Assembly (NCBI GenBank): GCA_027488975.1
Contig: JAIYAQ010000037.1
Location: forward strand, 1-64,000
From: Cyanobium sp. E1_MAG_00006
GTDB taxonomy: Bacteria > Cyanobacteriota > Cyanobacteriia > PCC-6307 > Cyanobiaceae
Direction: 5' to 3'
Length of the DNA stretch: 64,000 nucleotides
The notes beneath the pieces are model-generated. The model was not told where the DNA came from and did no database searches. It was given only the letters and a program-made list of their open reading frames with translations. The translations under genes were made by a program, and so were the position numbers. This document shows, piece by piece, positions 18,790-28,214 of this stretch; the first letter of the stretch is position 1, and the number at the start of each line of letters is the position of its first letter.

Positions 18790-21606
18790 GTGCCTGTGGC
18801 CGCGCCCGCCAAGCAGCAGCCGGAGCTGAACCTGCAGGGAAGCCTCTTCGCCACGGGCACTTTCGCGGCCGAAACACCTCCCGATCCGCATCCAGAAACA
18901 ACACCCGCAACGGCTGGATCGGAACCACTCCCAGAGCTTCTTTCGGAATCCAACCCCGACCGACCGCGGCAGCGCCGAGCCTCCAAGGCCCCCGCGGCAG
19001 ACAACGCCCCTGCACCCGAGAGCGGCGCAGAAGCAGCCGCAGAGCCTGACGACGACTCCGACCTGCCCGCCTGGCACCACCACGGCCTGGTGGATCCGGA
19101 GCAGCTCACGCCGATGCTGCGTCACTACGTGGAGCTCAAGGCCGCCCACCCGGAGCGGGTGTTGCTCTACCGCCTGGGTGATTTCTTCGAATGCTTCTTT
19201 GAGGACGCCATCAAGCTCTCGCGCCTGCTGGAGCTGACACTTACCGGCAAGGAGGGCGGCAAGGCGATCGGTCGGGTGCCGATGGCAGGCATCCCCCACC
19301 ATGCCGCCGAGCGCTACTGCGGCGAGCTGGTGCGGCGCGGACTGAGCGTGGCCCTGTGCGACCAAGTGGAGGCCACCCCAGCCAAGGGGGCCCTGCTCAA
19401 GCGCGAGATCACGCGCGTGCTCACCCCCGGCACGGTGCTGGAAGAGGGCATGCTGAGCGCACGCCGGAACAACTGGCTCTGCGCCGTGATCTGCGAGGGC
19501 CCGGGCTGGGGGCTGGCCATCGCCGACGTGAGCACTGGCGAATTCCGCGTCACCGAACGGCAAGGCAGCGACCAGCTGCATCAGGAGCTGCTGCAGGTGG
19601 AAGCGGCCGAAGTGCTGTGGCCGGCCCCTGATCACATGCCCGACGACACCGCCGCACCGGCCTGGTGCCCGGATGCCAAACGGCTCACGCCGCTGCCCCG
19701 CACCCCCTTCAGCAGCCAAGAGGCGCGCCGCAGCCTGCTGCAACGCTTCCGGCTGGCCAGCCTCGATGGTCTGGGACTGGGCGAGATGCCACTGGGGCTG
19801 CGCGCCGCCGGTGGACTGCTGCGCTATCTCGACGACACCCAGCCCGGCAACGCCATCCCCCTGGAGCTGCCCAACACCTGGCAGGCCGGCGACCAGCTGG
19901 TGCTCGATGCCGCAACCCGCCGCAACCTGGAACTCACCCGCACCCAGCTGGGCGGAGGCTTCCATGGCTCCCTGCTCTGGGCCCTGGATCGCACCATGAC
20001 CGCCATGGGCGGCCGCTGCCTGCGCCGCTGGATCGAGGCACCGCTGCTGGATCGCGCCGCCATCACCGCCCGCCAGGACGGCGTCGGCGAGCTGGTGCAA
20101 AGCTGCGGCGGTTCGGCCCGGCGATTGCGCCTGGCCCTGCGCCGGCTGCTGCGGCCCATGGGCGATCTGGAACGCCTGGCCGGCCGCGCCGGCGCCGGCA
20201 CCGCTTCAGCGCGTGATCTTGTAGCCCTGGCCGACGGCCTGGAGCGACTGCCCCAGCTGGCGGTCCTTGTGAACAGTGCCGGCTCCGCCAGTCCACCGCT
20301 GGCAGCCCTGGGTCGACCCTGGCCGGAGCTAGCGGCCCTGGCTGCGGAGCTGCGCCACCAACTGCTCGACACCCCACCCCTCAGCCTCACGGAGGGGGGC
20401 CTGATCCACGACGGCGTCGATCCCCAGCTCGATGCCCTGCGCAACCGGCTCGACGATCAGGACGCCTGGCTGGCCGAGCAGGAGCAGGCCGAGCGGCGGG
20501 CCAGCGGCATCAGCACGCTGAAACTGCAGTACCACCGCACCTTCGGCTACTTCCTGGCGGTGAGCCGGGCCAAGGCCACGGCAGTCCCGGAACACTGGAT
20601 CCGCCGCCAGACACTGGCCAATGAGGAGCGCTTCATCACGCCGGAGCTGAAGGCGCGCGAAGGCCAGATCCTTCAACTCAAGGCCCGGGCCGCCCAGCGC
20701 GAATACGAGCTGTTCTGCCAGCTGCGCAGCCGCGTCGGCGAGCAGGCCGGCCCGATCCGCTCCGCCGCGCGGCTGGTGGCCGAGCTTGATGCGATCGCCT
20801 CGCTGGCGGAGGTGGCGGCCACCAGCGGCTACTGCCGCCCTGAGATCAGCGATCCCGCAGGGCCGGAGGCCCGCATCCTGGCGATCGAGGACGGCCGCCA
20901 CCCGGTGGTGGAACAGCTGCTGGTGGAGGAGCGGTTCACCCCCAACGGCATCGCCCTGGGGTCAACAGCGCAGGCCACCGCAACCGACTCGACCGCCGCG
21001 TCCCGGCCGGACCTGCTGGTGCTCACGGGCCCCAATGCCAGCGGCAAGAGTTGTTATCTGCGCCAGACCGGCCTATTGCAGCTGATGGCGCAGATCGGCA
21101 GCTGGATCCCGGCACGCTCAGCGCGGCTGGGCATCACCGACCGCATCTTCACGCGCGTCGGCGCCGGCGATGACCTGGCGGCAGGGCAGTCCACCTTCAT
21201 GGTGGAGATGGCCGAGACCGCCAACATCCTTCATCACGCCAGCGAGCGCTCGCTGGTGCTGCTCGATGAGATCGGCCGCGGCACCGCCACCTTCGACGGC
21301 CTCTCGATCGCCTGGGCTGTGGCCGAATACCTGGCGGGCGATCTGCGGGCCCGCAGCATCTTCGCCACGCACTACCACGAGCTCAACGAGCTGGCCGATC
21401 AGCTGCCCAACGTGGCCAACGCCCAGGTGCTGGTGGAGGAAACCGGCGACGATCTGCGCTTCCTGCACCGGGTGGTGCCCGGCGGCGCCAGCCGCAGCTA
21501 TGGCATCGAAGCCGCCCGCCTGGCCGGCGTGCCGCCGGCGGTGGTGAAGCGGGCCCGTCAGGTGCTCAGCCGCATCGAGGCCAACAGTTACGTGGCGGTG
21601 GCCTGA
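18790..21606 (+). CDS. mutS: DNA mismatch repair protein MutS
   Basis: Recognises mismatches and starts repair. In 938 residues the mismatch-binding motif is F132 and E134 in [13 protein letters not shown], followed by the connector, core and clamp domains, then the ATPase with Walker [35 protein letters not shown], Walker [17 protein letters not shown] and [10 protein letters not shown]. The first 108 residues are a Pro/Ala/acidic extension with a possible sliding-clamp peptide QGSLF at 16-20. GTG start at 18790. The 3' end overlaps cobH by 19 bases, convergent. Confidence 0.96.
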   Translation: MPVAAPAKQQPELNLQGSLFATGTFAAETPPDPHPETTPATAGSEPLPELLSESNPDRPRQRRASKAPAADNAPAPESGAEAAAEPDDDSDLPAWHHHGLVDPEQLTPMLRHYVELKAAHPERVLLYRLGDFFECFFEDAIKLSRLLELTLTGKEGGKAIGRVPMAGIPHHAAERYCGELVRRGLSVALCDQVEATPAKGALLKREITRVLTPGTVLEEGMLSARRNNWLCAVICEGPGWGLAIADVSTGEFRVTERQGSDQLHQELLQVEAAEVLWPAPDHMPDDTAAPAWCPDAKRLTPLPRTPFSSQEARRSLLQRFRLASLDGLGLGEMPLGLRAAGGLLRYLDDTQPGNAIPLELPNTWQAGDQLVLDAATRRNLELTRTQLGGGFHGSLLWALDRTMTAMGGRCLRRWIEAPLLDRAAITARQDGVGELVQSCGGSARRLRLALRRLLRPMGDLERLAGRAGAGTASARDLVALADGLERLPQLAVLVNSAGSASPPLAALGRPWPELAALAAELRHQLLDTPPLSLTEGGLIHDGVDPQLDALRNRLDDQDAWLAEQEQAERRASGISTLKLQYHRTFGYFLAVSRAKATAVPEHWIRRQTLANEERFITPELKAREGQILQLKARAAQREYELFCQLRSRVGEQAGPIRSAARLVAELDAIASLAEVAATSGYCRPEISDPAGPEARILAIEDGRHPVVEQLLVEERFTPNGIALGSTAQATATDSTAASRPDLLVLTGPNASGKSCYLRQTGLLQLMAQIGSWIPARSARLGITDRIFTRVGAGDDLAAGQSTFMVEMAETANILHHASERSLVLLDEIGRGTATFDGLSIAWAVAEYLAGDLRARSIFATHYHELNELADQLPNVANAQVLVEETGDDLRFLHRVVPGGASRSYGIEAARLAGVPPAVVKRARQVLSRIEANSYVAVA

Positions 21607-22316
21607 AGCAGCCAGGCCCGCCGCAGCAACGCGTTGAGCGCCGCCGCCACCAGGCCCGCCCCGCCGCGGCTGCCATCGAGGCGGATCTGCGGCAGAGCGC
21701 TGGCGGCCAGATGCCGCTTGCTCTCCGCCACCCCCACGAATCCCACCGGCATGCCAATCACCAGAGCCGGGGCCGCGGCCCCCGGGTGCACGGCCTCAAG
21801 CAGCACCTCCAGCGCCGTGGGGGCGCTGCCGATCAGCACCACAGCTCCGGGATGCTCCGCCAGCGCCCGCTGCATGCCTGCGGCGGCGCGGGTGCTGCCG
21901 GCAGGCGCCTCCGGAGGAGCCCAAACGAGCACGTTGTGCACCGGGTTGACAAAGGTGCGCCTGGCCATCGGTGCCACGGCCGCGGCCGCCATGGCGGTAT
22001 CGGTGAGGATCGGCGCGCCGGCCGCCACAGCGGCCAGCCCGGCCTGGCAGGCTCCAGACGCGATCACGAGATCCGCCGGCAGTGTGAGATCGCCGCTGCT
22101 GTGCACCAGCCGCTCCAGCACGTCGCGCTCGGCAGGGTCACGGAAGCGGGCGTAGACCCCCGTGGGCTCGAGAGCCGCGCGGATCAGGTGGATGCTCTCG
22201 CGAAAGATCGGATGATCCAGCGGGGAAGCCGCAAGCAGGGGGTCGTGGGGATCGATCACGCTGATGGTGAACAGGCCTGCTGCCATCCCATTGTGAGCGG
22301 CGCCCTGGCCAGGCAT
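21588..22316 (-). CDS. cobH: Precorrin-8X methylmutase
   Basis: Moves a methyl group from C-11 to C-12 to give hydrogenobyrinate in cobalamin synthesis. The family core is [15 protein letters not shown], the catalytic His in [54 protein letters not shown] and [19 protein letters not shown] 22316 gives 242 residues; ATG 22286 (232 residues) is equally possible. No other cobalamin genes are nearby. The gene is divergent from the antitoxin-toxin fusion gene. Confidence 0.92.
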   Translation of the reverse strand: MPGQGAAHNGMAAGLFTISVIDPHDPLLAASPLDHPIFRESIHLIRAALEPTGVYARFRDPAERDVLERLVHSSGDLTLPADLVIASGACQAGLAAVAAGAPILTDTAMAAAAVAPMARRTFVNPVHNVLVWAPPEAPAGSTRAAAGMQRALAEHPGAVVLIGSAPTALEVLLEAVHPGAAAPALVIGMPVGFVGVAESKRHLAASALPQIRLDGSRGGAGLVAAALNALLRRAWLLQATAT

Positions 22317-22344
22317 GCACGTACTTCGCAGCAGCGTCCGGCTT

Positions 22345-22361
22345 TCTGTACGGTCTGTACA
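22345..22361. promoter_or_regulatory. TGTAC dyad, candidate operator between cobH and the Phd-PIN gene
   Basis: A perfect dyad TGTAC-N5-GTACA (22347-22361) also forms a direct repeat of TCTGTAC at 22345-22351 and 22354-22360, with 9-base spacing. It lies 78 bases before the fusion gene and 30 before cobH. Phd antitoxins usually repress their own promoter through such dyads, so this is a plausible autoregulatory site; that is inference. Confidence 0.45.
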
Positions 22362-22439
22362 TAATCAGGGACAGTGCTGCAGGCAGACCTGTAATCCCTG
22401 CTGCAACCCCGTCGCGACCCACCCCAACCACACCCGGCC

Positions 22440-23183
22440 ATGGTGCAGCCCATCGGTGACGAGACCCTCGGGGTTGAGGAGGCCCGGCGACGCCTGCCGG
22501 AACTGCTCAGCCGGGCCCAGACGGGCGCCACCACGCTGATCAGTCGCCATGGCCGGCCCGTGGCCGCGCTGACACCTCTGGGGGGTCGCATTCCCGCCGA
22601 TCCGATGCTGCGACAACGGCGCTTGCAGGCCCTGCTGAACCTGAAAGGCAGCGGCAAGGACTGCTGGACCGGCAAAGCAGCACCAGCCGCCGTGCAACCA
22701 ATGCCGGCGAGCAGCGGCCAGACAAACGGTTTCAACCCCCAGCAGCTGCGCCAGGGCGATGCGATCGCCTTCGACGGCTCTGCCCTGGTGGCCTTCGTGC
22801 GCGACACCAAGGGCACGGGCCTGTTCCTGGAACCCCTGCTGCGGGGCATTGCCCAGGGAACCTGGCGGGGTGTGATCAGCAGCCTCAGCCTGGCGGAACT
22901 GCTGCAGGGTCCCCTCCAGCAGGGCAACGAAGCCCTGGCGCAGCGCTACGCCGCCGTTTTCCGAGATCCTCAGAGCTGGACCGTGGTGCCCGCCGATGCC
23001 GACCTGGTGCAGTCGGCTGCACGGCTGCAACAGGGCAACTCTGGTCTGACGGCGAACCTCAGCTTGACGGCCGCCATCGAGCTGGCCACCGCCATCGCCG
23101 CCGGCGCCGCCGTGCTGGTGAGCGACAACCCGGAGCTGGCCCAGACTGAGCACCATCCCGTGCTCAGCGCCCTGCACCGCTGA
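22440..23183 (+). CDS. Single-chain Phd/YefM antitoxin - PIN toxin fusion
   Basis: The 247 residues join two modules normally encoded separately. Residues about 8-50 match the Phd/YefM antitoxin DNA-binding fold (GVEEARRRLPELLSRAQTG, TTLISRHGRPVAALTPL). Residues about 105-235 match a PIN (VapC-like) ribonuclease: Asp112 in AIAFDGSALVAFV, Glu153 in VISSLSLAELLQG and Asp229 in VLVSDNPEL. The third acid, expected in a DAxxLAxA motif, is Ala211 (SLTAAIELATA), so nuclease activity may be reduced or lost. The linker 51-104 is basic and Pro/Ala-rich. It is followed 34 bases later by holA on the same strand. Alternatives are a domesticated regulator or a self-inhibited toxin. Confidence 0.8.
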   Translation: MVQPIGDETLGVEEARRRLPELLSRAQTGATTLISRHGRPVAALTPLGGRIPADPMLRQRRLQALLNLKGSGKDCWTGKAAPAAVQPMPASSGQTNGFNPQQLRQGDAIAFDGSALVAFVRDTKGTGLFLEPLLRGIAQGTWRGVISSLSLAELLQGPLQQGNEALAQRYAAVFRDPQSWTVVPADADLVQSAARLQQGNSGLTANLSLTAAIELATAIAAGAAVLVSDNPELAQTEHHPVLSALHR

Positions 23184-23217
23184 GCCCGCCCTTCGCGCCA
23201 ACGGGGCCCGCCGTCTG

Positions 23218-24198
23218 ATGCCGATCCACCTCTACTGGGGCGACGACGAGGCCGCCCGCACTCGGGCGGTGGAGGCCCTGATCGCTGAGCTCACCGATCC
23301 GGCCTGGCAAAGCATCAACCTCAGCCGCCTCGACGGCTCGGATGCCGTGCAGGCAGCCCAGGCCCTGGCGGAGGCCCGCACCCCACCCTTCGGCGGCGGC
23401 GATCGCGTGGTGCTGCTGCAGCGCAGTCCGTTCTGCAGTCAGTGCCCGGCGGAACTGGCGCAGCAGTTGGAGGCCAACCTGGAGCTGATCCCAAATAGCT
23501 GCCATCTGCTGCTGGTGAGCCCCGGCAAACCGGATGCCCGCCTGCGCAGCACCAAGGCCCTGCAGAAGCTGGTGAAGGCCGGCGGCGCCACGGAGAAGAG
23601 CTTCACCCTGCCGGCCATCTGGGATGGGGCGGGCCAGGTGGAGCTCGTGCAGCGCACGGCTCGCGAGCTGGGGCTGACGCTCGAGCCCGCCGCCGCCGAA
23701 GCCCTCAGCGACGCCATCGGCAGCGACAGCGCCCGCCTGGCCAGCGAACTGGAGAAGCTGTCGCTCTACGTGGGCAGCGGCAAGCCGATCACGGCCGCGG
23801 CCGTGGCCGCGCTGGTGGGCAGCCAGGCCACCAACGCCCTGCAGGTGGGCGATGCCCTGCTGGCCGGCAGACCCGCCGAGGCCATCGCCCTGGTGGAGGC
23901 CCTGCTGGCCGCCAATGAGCCGGCGCTGCGCATCGTCGCCACCCTCAGCGGTCAGATCCGCGGCTGGCTGTGGGTGAGCCTGCTGGACCGCCAGGGCGAG
24001 CAGGACGTGAACGCCATCGCCAAGGCTGCCGGCATCGGCAACCCCAAGCGCATCTACGTGATGCGCAAGCAGATCCGCGGTCGCGAACCGAAGCGCTTTC
24101 TGCAGCTGCTGAGCCAGCTGCTGGAGGTGGAGAGCGCCCTCAAACGCGGCAGCGATCCCGGCGACGCCTTCCGCGATGGCTTCCTGTTGGCCAGCTGA
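23218..24198 (+). CDS. holA: DNA polymerase III delta subunit
   Basis: Clamp-loader subunit that opens the sliding clamp. The 326 residues open with MPIHLYWGDDEAARTRAVEAL (a degenerate AAA+ start without a P-loop, as expected), then LSRLDGSDAVQAAQALAEAR, PFGGGDRVVLLQR, ELEKLSLYVGSGKPITAAAV and the C-terminal collar LQVGDALLAGRPAEAI, ANEPALRIVATLSGQIRGWL. It follows the antitoxin-toxin fusion by 34 bases and may share its transcript. Confidence 0.92.
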   Translation: MPIHLYWGDDEAARTRAVEALIAELTDPAWQSINLSRLDGSDAVQAAQALAEARTPPFGGGDRVVLLQRSPFCSQCPAELAQQLEANLELIPNSCHLLLVSPGKPDARLRSTKALQKLVKAGGATEKSFTLPAIWDGAGQVELVQRTARELGLTLEPAAAEALSDAIGSDSARLASELEKLSLYVGSGKPITAAAVAALVGSQATNALQVGDALLAGRPAEAIALVEALLAANEPALRIVATLSGQIRGWLWVSLLDRQGEQDVNAIAKAAGIGNPKRIYVMRKQIRGREPKRFLQLLSQLLEVESALKRGSDPGDAFRDGFLLAS

Positions 24199-24237
24199 GG
24201 CCACCCGATAGGCCCCAGCCAGCCAAGTGCCCAGCGC

Positions 24238-24627
24238 TCAATAGGCCGCGTAGCTCTTCTCCTCCACAAGCTCAGAACCCACCAGCGCATTGATGCGGCG
24301 CTTGAGATCAGCGCGCTGGTCGTTGGTGCGGTAAACGGCGCGGGCCAGGGCGATAAAGGCGGCATCGAAGCGCTGCTGGCGCTCGTGCTCACGGATGCTG
24401 TCCTCGATCTCCCAGAGCTGCTCATTCACCCGGCGCAGCTCGGCCTCCAGCTCGGCCACCCCGACGGCAGCCCGCAACCCCGCGGCGGCCACCACGATCT
24501 CCAGCGCCTCCTGTTCACGGGCGATATTGGCGCGCTTGGCCGCATCGTCGATGCGCTGCAGCTTGATCGCCAGGATCGTGAGCTTGTCGAGCAGCTCCCC
24601 CACGGACACGGGCACCTGAACGGGCAT
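24238..24627 (-). CDS. DUF6165 family protein
   Basis: The 129 residues begin MPVQVPVSVGELLDKLTILA, the typical opening of the DUF6165 family, followed by a mostly helical, charged protein (KLQRIDDAAKRANIAREQEA, LEAELRRVNEQLWEIEDSIR, NDQRADLKRRINALVGSELV). Function is unknown; the pattern suggests a coiled-coil. ATG 24627 is chosen over the upstream ORF start because the family motif begins there. It is divergent from lysC and convergent with holA. Confidence 0.8.
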   Translation of the reverse strand: MPVQVPVSVGELLDKLTILAIKLQRIDDAAKRANIAREQEALEIVVAAAGLRAAVGVAELEAELRRVNEQLWEIEDSIREHERQQRFDAAFIALARAVYRTNDQRADLKRRINALVGSELVEEKSYAAY

Positions 24628-24734
24628 GGCGGACAACCGGGCTGGCCGGCGGGTGAGCGGGAGCTGGCCGGAGCGTAGAGACGGATAATCCCTCAGATCC
24701 ACGACCGCCACAGCCGGCGTCCCCCTGCACTGCC

Positions 24735-26588
24735 ATGGCCCTGCTGGTTCAGAAATTCGGGGGCACCTCGGTGGCCGATCCGGAGCGCATCCAGGCGGTG
24801 GCCCGGCGCATCGCCGCCAGCCGCCAGGCCGGCAACGATCTGGTGATCGTGGTGTCGGCCATGGGGCACACCACCGACGAACTCACCGGGCTGGCCAGGG
24901 CGATCAGCAGCAATCCTCCGCAGCGGGAGATGGACATGCTGCTGGCCACCGGCGAGCAGGTGTCGATCGCGCTGCTCGCCATGGCCCTGCACGCCATCGG
25001 GGTACCGGCCGTGTCCATGACAGGCCCGCAGGTGGGCATCCTCACCGAATCGGCCCACGGCCGCGCCCGCATCCTCGAGGTGCGCACCGACCGACTGCAT
25101 CGGCTGCTGGGCGACGGAAACGTGGTGGTGGTGGCAGGTTTCCAGGGCACAAGCAACGGCCTGAGCGGCGTGCCTGAGATCACCACCCTCGGCCGCGGCG
25201 GCTCCGACACCTCGGCCGTAGCCCTGGCCGCTGCCCTGGGGGCTGACGCCTGTGAGATCTACACCGATGTGCCGGGTGTGCTCACCACCGACCCGCGCAA
25301 GGTGGCCGATGCCCAGCTGATGGAGACGATCACCTGCAACGAGATGCTGGAACTGGCCAGCCTCGGGGCCGCCGTACTGCACCCGCGGGCCGTGGAGATC
25401 GCCCGCAACTACGGCGTACCGCTGGTGGTGCGCTCCAGCTGGAGTGAGGCCCCTGGCACCCTGCTCACCAGCGACGCCGCCAGCCGCCGCGGCAGCGGGG
25501 TGGGACTGGAACTGGGTAAGCCGGTGGATGGCGCAGATCTCGAAACCGATCAGGCGGTGCTGGCCCTGGCCCATGTGCCTGATCGCCCCGGCGTGGCTGC
25601 TCAGCTGTTCGAGGCCCTCTCCGGGGCAGGCCTGAACGTGGACCTGATCGTGCAGGCCACCCACGAGGCGGAGGGCCAGTGCAGCGGCAGCGACTGCACC
25701 TTCACCAACGACATCGCCTTCACCGTGGCCGAGGAGCAGCTGGATCGGGCCCAGCTCGTGTGCCGTGAAGTGCTGGCGGCGATGGGCCCGGCCGCCAGCG
25801 GCGCCACCCTCAGCGCCGAGGCCGGCATGGCGAAACTCAGCATCTCCGGCGCCGGCATCATGGGTCGCCCCGGCGTGGCGGCTCGACTGTTCGACACCCT
25901 TGCCAAACAGGGCGTGAACCTGCGCCTGATCGCCACCAGCGAGGTGAAGGTGAGCTGCCTGGTGGCTGGCTTCCAGGGGGCCAAGGCCCTGCAGGCAGCA
26001 GCCAACTGCTTCGAACTGAAAGAGCGCCAGCTGCACCACAACCCCCCACCGGCCGGTGCCGGCGAACCGGAGGTGCGCGGCGTGGCCCTCGATCGCGATC
26101 AGGCCCAGGTGGCCGTGCGCCACATCCCGGACAAACCCGGCACCGCGGCGGCCGTATGCCGCGCGCTGGCCGATGCCGCCATCAGCCTCGATGCGATCGT
26201 GCAGTCGGAGCGCACCCACGGCAGCGGCGAGCAGCGCAGCCGCGACATGGGCTTCACCCTCAAGCGCGACGACCTCGATCGCGCCCACACAGCCCTGCAG
26301 CCCCTGCTGAACCAGTGGCCCGGCGCCAGCTTCGAGGAGGGCCCGGCGATCGCCCGCGTGAGCGCCGTGGGCGCCGGCATGCCCTGCACCGCCGGCACGG
26401 CGGCGCGGATGTTCCGCTCCCTGGCAACCGAAGGCATCAACATCGAAATGATCGCCACCAGCGAGATCCGCACCAGCTGCGTGGTGCCGGAAGCCGACGG
26501 TGTGCGCGCCCTGCAGGCGGTGCATGCCGCCTTCGGCCTGGGCGGCGCGGTGGTGCACAAAGCTGAGGGCACCGAAGCGCCTGTCTGA
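24735..26588 (+). CDS. lysC: Aspartate kinase with four ACT domains
   Basis: First committed step to lysine, threonine and methionine. The kinase domain (about 1-250) has VQKFGGTSVADPERI, TTLGRGGSDTSAVALAAALG and IYTDVPGVLTTDPRKV. The rest holds four ACT repeats as two pairs: VPDRPGVAAQLFEALSGAGL, GRPGVAARLFDTLAKQGVNL, IPDKPGTAAAVCRALADAAI and CTAGTAARMFRSLATEGINI, each pair followed by an ATSEVKVSCLV or ATSEIRTSCVV strand. The duplicated regulatory region is typical of cyanobacteria and allows feedback by lysine and threonine. Length 617 is normal for this class. Confidence 0.95.
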   Translation: MALLVQKFGGTSVADPERIQAVARRIAASRQAGNDLVIVVSAMGHTTDELTGLARAISSNPPQREMDMLLATGEQVSIALLAMALHAIGVPAVSMTGPQVGILTESAHGRARILEVRTDRLHRLLGDGNVVVVAGFQGTSNGLSGVPEITTLGRGGSDTSAVALAAALGADACEIYTDVPGVLTTDPRKVADAQLMETITCNEMLELASLGAAVLHPRAVEIARNYGVPLVVRSSWSEAPGTLLTSDAASRRGSGVGLELGKPVDGADLETDQAVLALAHVPDRPGVAAQLFEALSGAGLNVDLIVQATHEAEGQCSGSDCTFTNDIAFTVAEEQLDRAQLVCREVLAAMGPAASGATLSAEAGMAKLSISGAGIMGRPGVAARLFDTLAKQGVNLRLIATSEVKVSCLVAGFQGAKALQAAANCFELKERQLHHNPPPAGAGEPEVRGVALDRDQAQVAVRHIPDKPGTAAAVCRALADAAISLDAIVQSERTHGSGEQRSRDMGFTLKRDDLDRAHTALQPLLNQWPGASFEEGPAIARVSAVGAGMPCTAGTAARMFRSLATEGINIEMIATSEIRTSCVVPEADGVRALQAVHAAFGLGGAVVHKAEGTEAPV

Positions 26589-26626
26589 GGCGCCCGGCTC
26601 GCAGGCCAAGCTCAGGCAGCCAACGC

Positions 26627-28183
26627 TCAGACCGTGGCCGCGATGCCACCAGGCTCCAGCATCAGCTTGCTGTTGCGCAGCGACTCCTCCATCTCAATCG
26701 GGTAGGCGCCGTCGAAGCAGGCGGTGCAAAAGTGGCCGGCATTCGACCGTGCCGCTTCCACCATGCCCTCCTTGCTGAGGTAGGCCAGCGAATCCACGCC
26801 CAGGTGGGCGGCGATCTCGGCCAGGGTGAGGCGGGCAGCGATCAACTGGTCCTGGGTGTCGGTGTCGATGCCGTAGAAGCAGGGGTGGGTGACGGGCGGC
26901 GAGCTGATGCGCATATGCACCTCGGTGGCGCCGGCATCACGAATGGCGGCCACCAGCTTGCGGCTGGTGGTACCGCGCACGATCGAATCGTCGATCACCA
27001 CCACCCGCTTGCCGGCCAGCACGTCCGGCAGGGGATTGAGCTTCACGCGGATGCCTGCTTCGCGCATCGCCTGGGTGGGCTGGATGAAGGTGCGGCCCAC
27101 ATAGCGGTTCTTGATCAGGCCATCGCCGAAGGGGATGCCGCTGTACTGGGAGTAGCCGATGGCCGCCGGGATACCGGAATCGGGAACACCGATCACGATG
27201 TCTGCCGCCACGGGCGTTTCACGGGCCAGGGCTTCGCCGATGCGCACCCGATAGCTGTAGAGCGACTCGCCAAAAAAGCGACTGTCGGGCCGGGCGAAGT
27301 AGATCATCTCGAACACGCACAGCCTGGCGGGTTCGCTGATCCAGCGGCTGCGCTGCGGCTCTGGATCGCCGAGGCGGAACTGGATGATCTCGCCGGGCTC
27401 GACATCGCCGTCAAAACTGGAGCCAATGATGTCGAGGCCGCAGCTCTCGCTGCTCACAACCCACTGCGCTTCGCTGCGCTCGCCCATGTGGCCGAACACC
27501 AGCGGACGGATGCCATGCCCATCCCGCAGGGCGAACAGACCTTCAGGGGTGCCGATCACCAGGCTGAAGGCACCGCGGCAGCGCTCGGCGGCGGCGCGGA
27601 TGGCGGCGTCCCAGTCGAGCCCACCGTTCACCGCCTGCTGGATGGCGAAGGCGATCAACTCCGAATCGGTGGTGGAGGTGAACTCCGCCTCGGGGGTGTC
27701 GGCGGCGATGGCCTGGCGCAGCTCGGCCGCGTTCACCAGGTTGCCGTTGTGGGCGAAGGCGAAGGCCCCCAGGCGCGTGTTGAGCACCACCGGCTGGGCG
27801 TTGCAGGCCTTGCTGCTGCCGGTGGTGGAATAGCGGTTGTGGCCGATGGCCAGGTGGCCGGGCAGGCGCTGCAGCAGCTCCTGATCGAACACCTGACTCA
27901 CGAGCCCCATGTCCTTGTGCAGGCGCACCTGCAAACGCCCGTCCACAGGGCCATCGAACACCGCGATGCCGGCAGACTCCTGGCCGCGGTGCTGCAGGGC
28001 GTAGAGGCCGAAGTAGGTGAGATTGGCCACCGGCTGGTCGGCCGCCAGCACCGCGAACACACCGCAGGCCTCCTCGGGCTTGTCGGGGCGCTCCAGAGCC
28101 TCGTCCTGCCGGGTGGGGCTGATGCCGGGCTGCAGATCGCTCACAGCAGGTCCCACCGTTGGATTGGCTTCAGCATTGTGCAT
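26627..28183 (-). CDS. purF: Amidophosphoribosyltransferase
   Basis: First step of purine synthesis, making phosphoribosylamine from PRPP and glutamine. ATG 28183 gives 518 residues with a 39-residue propeptide-like leader before the nucleophile Cys40 (CGVFAVLAADQP); a GTG at 28144 is an alternative. The glutaminase domain has YALQHRGQESAGIAV and GHNRYSTTGSS, and the transferase domain has the PRPP loop VVIDDSIVRGTTSRKL. It lies 31 bases downstream of purL, forming a purL-purF operon. Confidence 0.95.
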   Translation of the reverse strand: MHNAEANPTVGPAVSDLQPGISPTRQDEALERPDKPEEACGVFAVLAADQPVANLTYFGLYALQHRGQESAGIAVFDGPVDGRLQVRLHKDMGLVSQVFDQELLQRLPGHLAIGHNRYSTTGSSKACNAQPVVLNTRLGAFAFAHNGNLVNAAELRQAIAADTPEAEFTSTTDSELIAFAIQQAVNGGLDWDAAIRAAAERCRGAFSLVIGTPEGLFALRDGHGIRPLVFGHMGERSEAQWVVSSESCGLDIIGSSFDGDVEPGEIIQFRLGDPEPQRSRWISEPARLCVFEMIYFARPDSRFFGESLYSYRVRIGEALARETPVAADIVIGVPDSGIPAAIGYSQYSGIPFGDGLIKNRYVGRTFIQPTQAMREAGIRVKLNPLPDVLAGKRVVVIDDSIVRGTTSRKLVAAIRDAGATEVHMRISSPPVTHPCFYGIDTDTQDQLIAARLTLAEIAAHLGVDSLAYLSKEGMVEAARSNAGHFCTACFDGAYPIEMEESLRNSKLMLEPGGIAATV

Positions 28184-28214
28184 CAGGGCTGGTGGTGCTC
28201 CGGCGGGAATCCGT

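Noticed and set aside
22347-22361. LexA (SOS) box reading of the TGTAC dyad
   Set aside because: Cyanobacterial LexA sites have four bases between GTAC and GTWC; here there are five, and neither neighbour is an SOS gene.
24693-26609. 638-residue frame antisense to lysC
   Set aside because: Complement shadow of a well-supported aspartate kinase; composition is unnatural (His/Gly/Ala).
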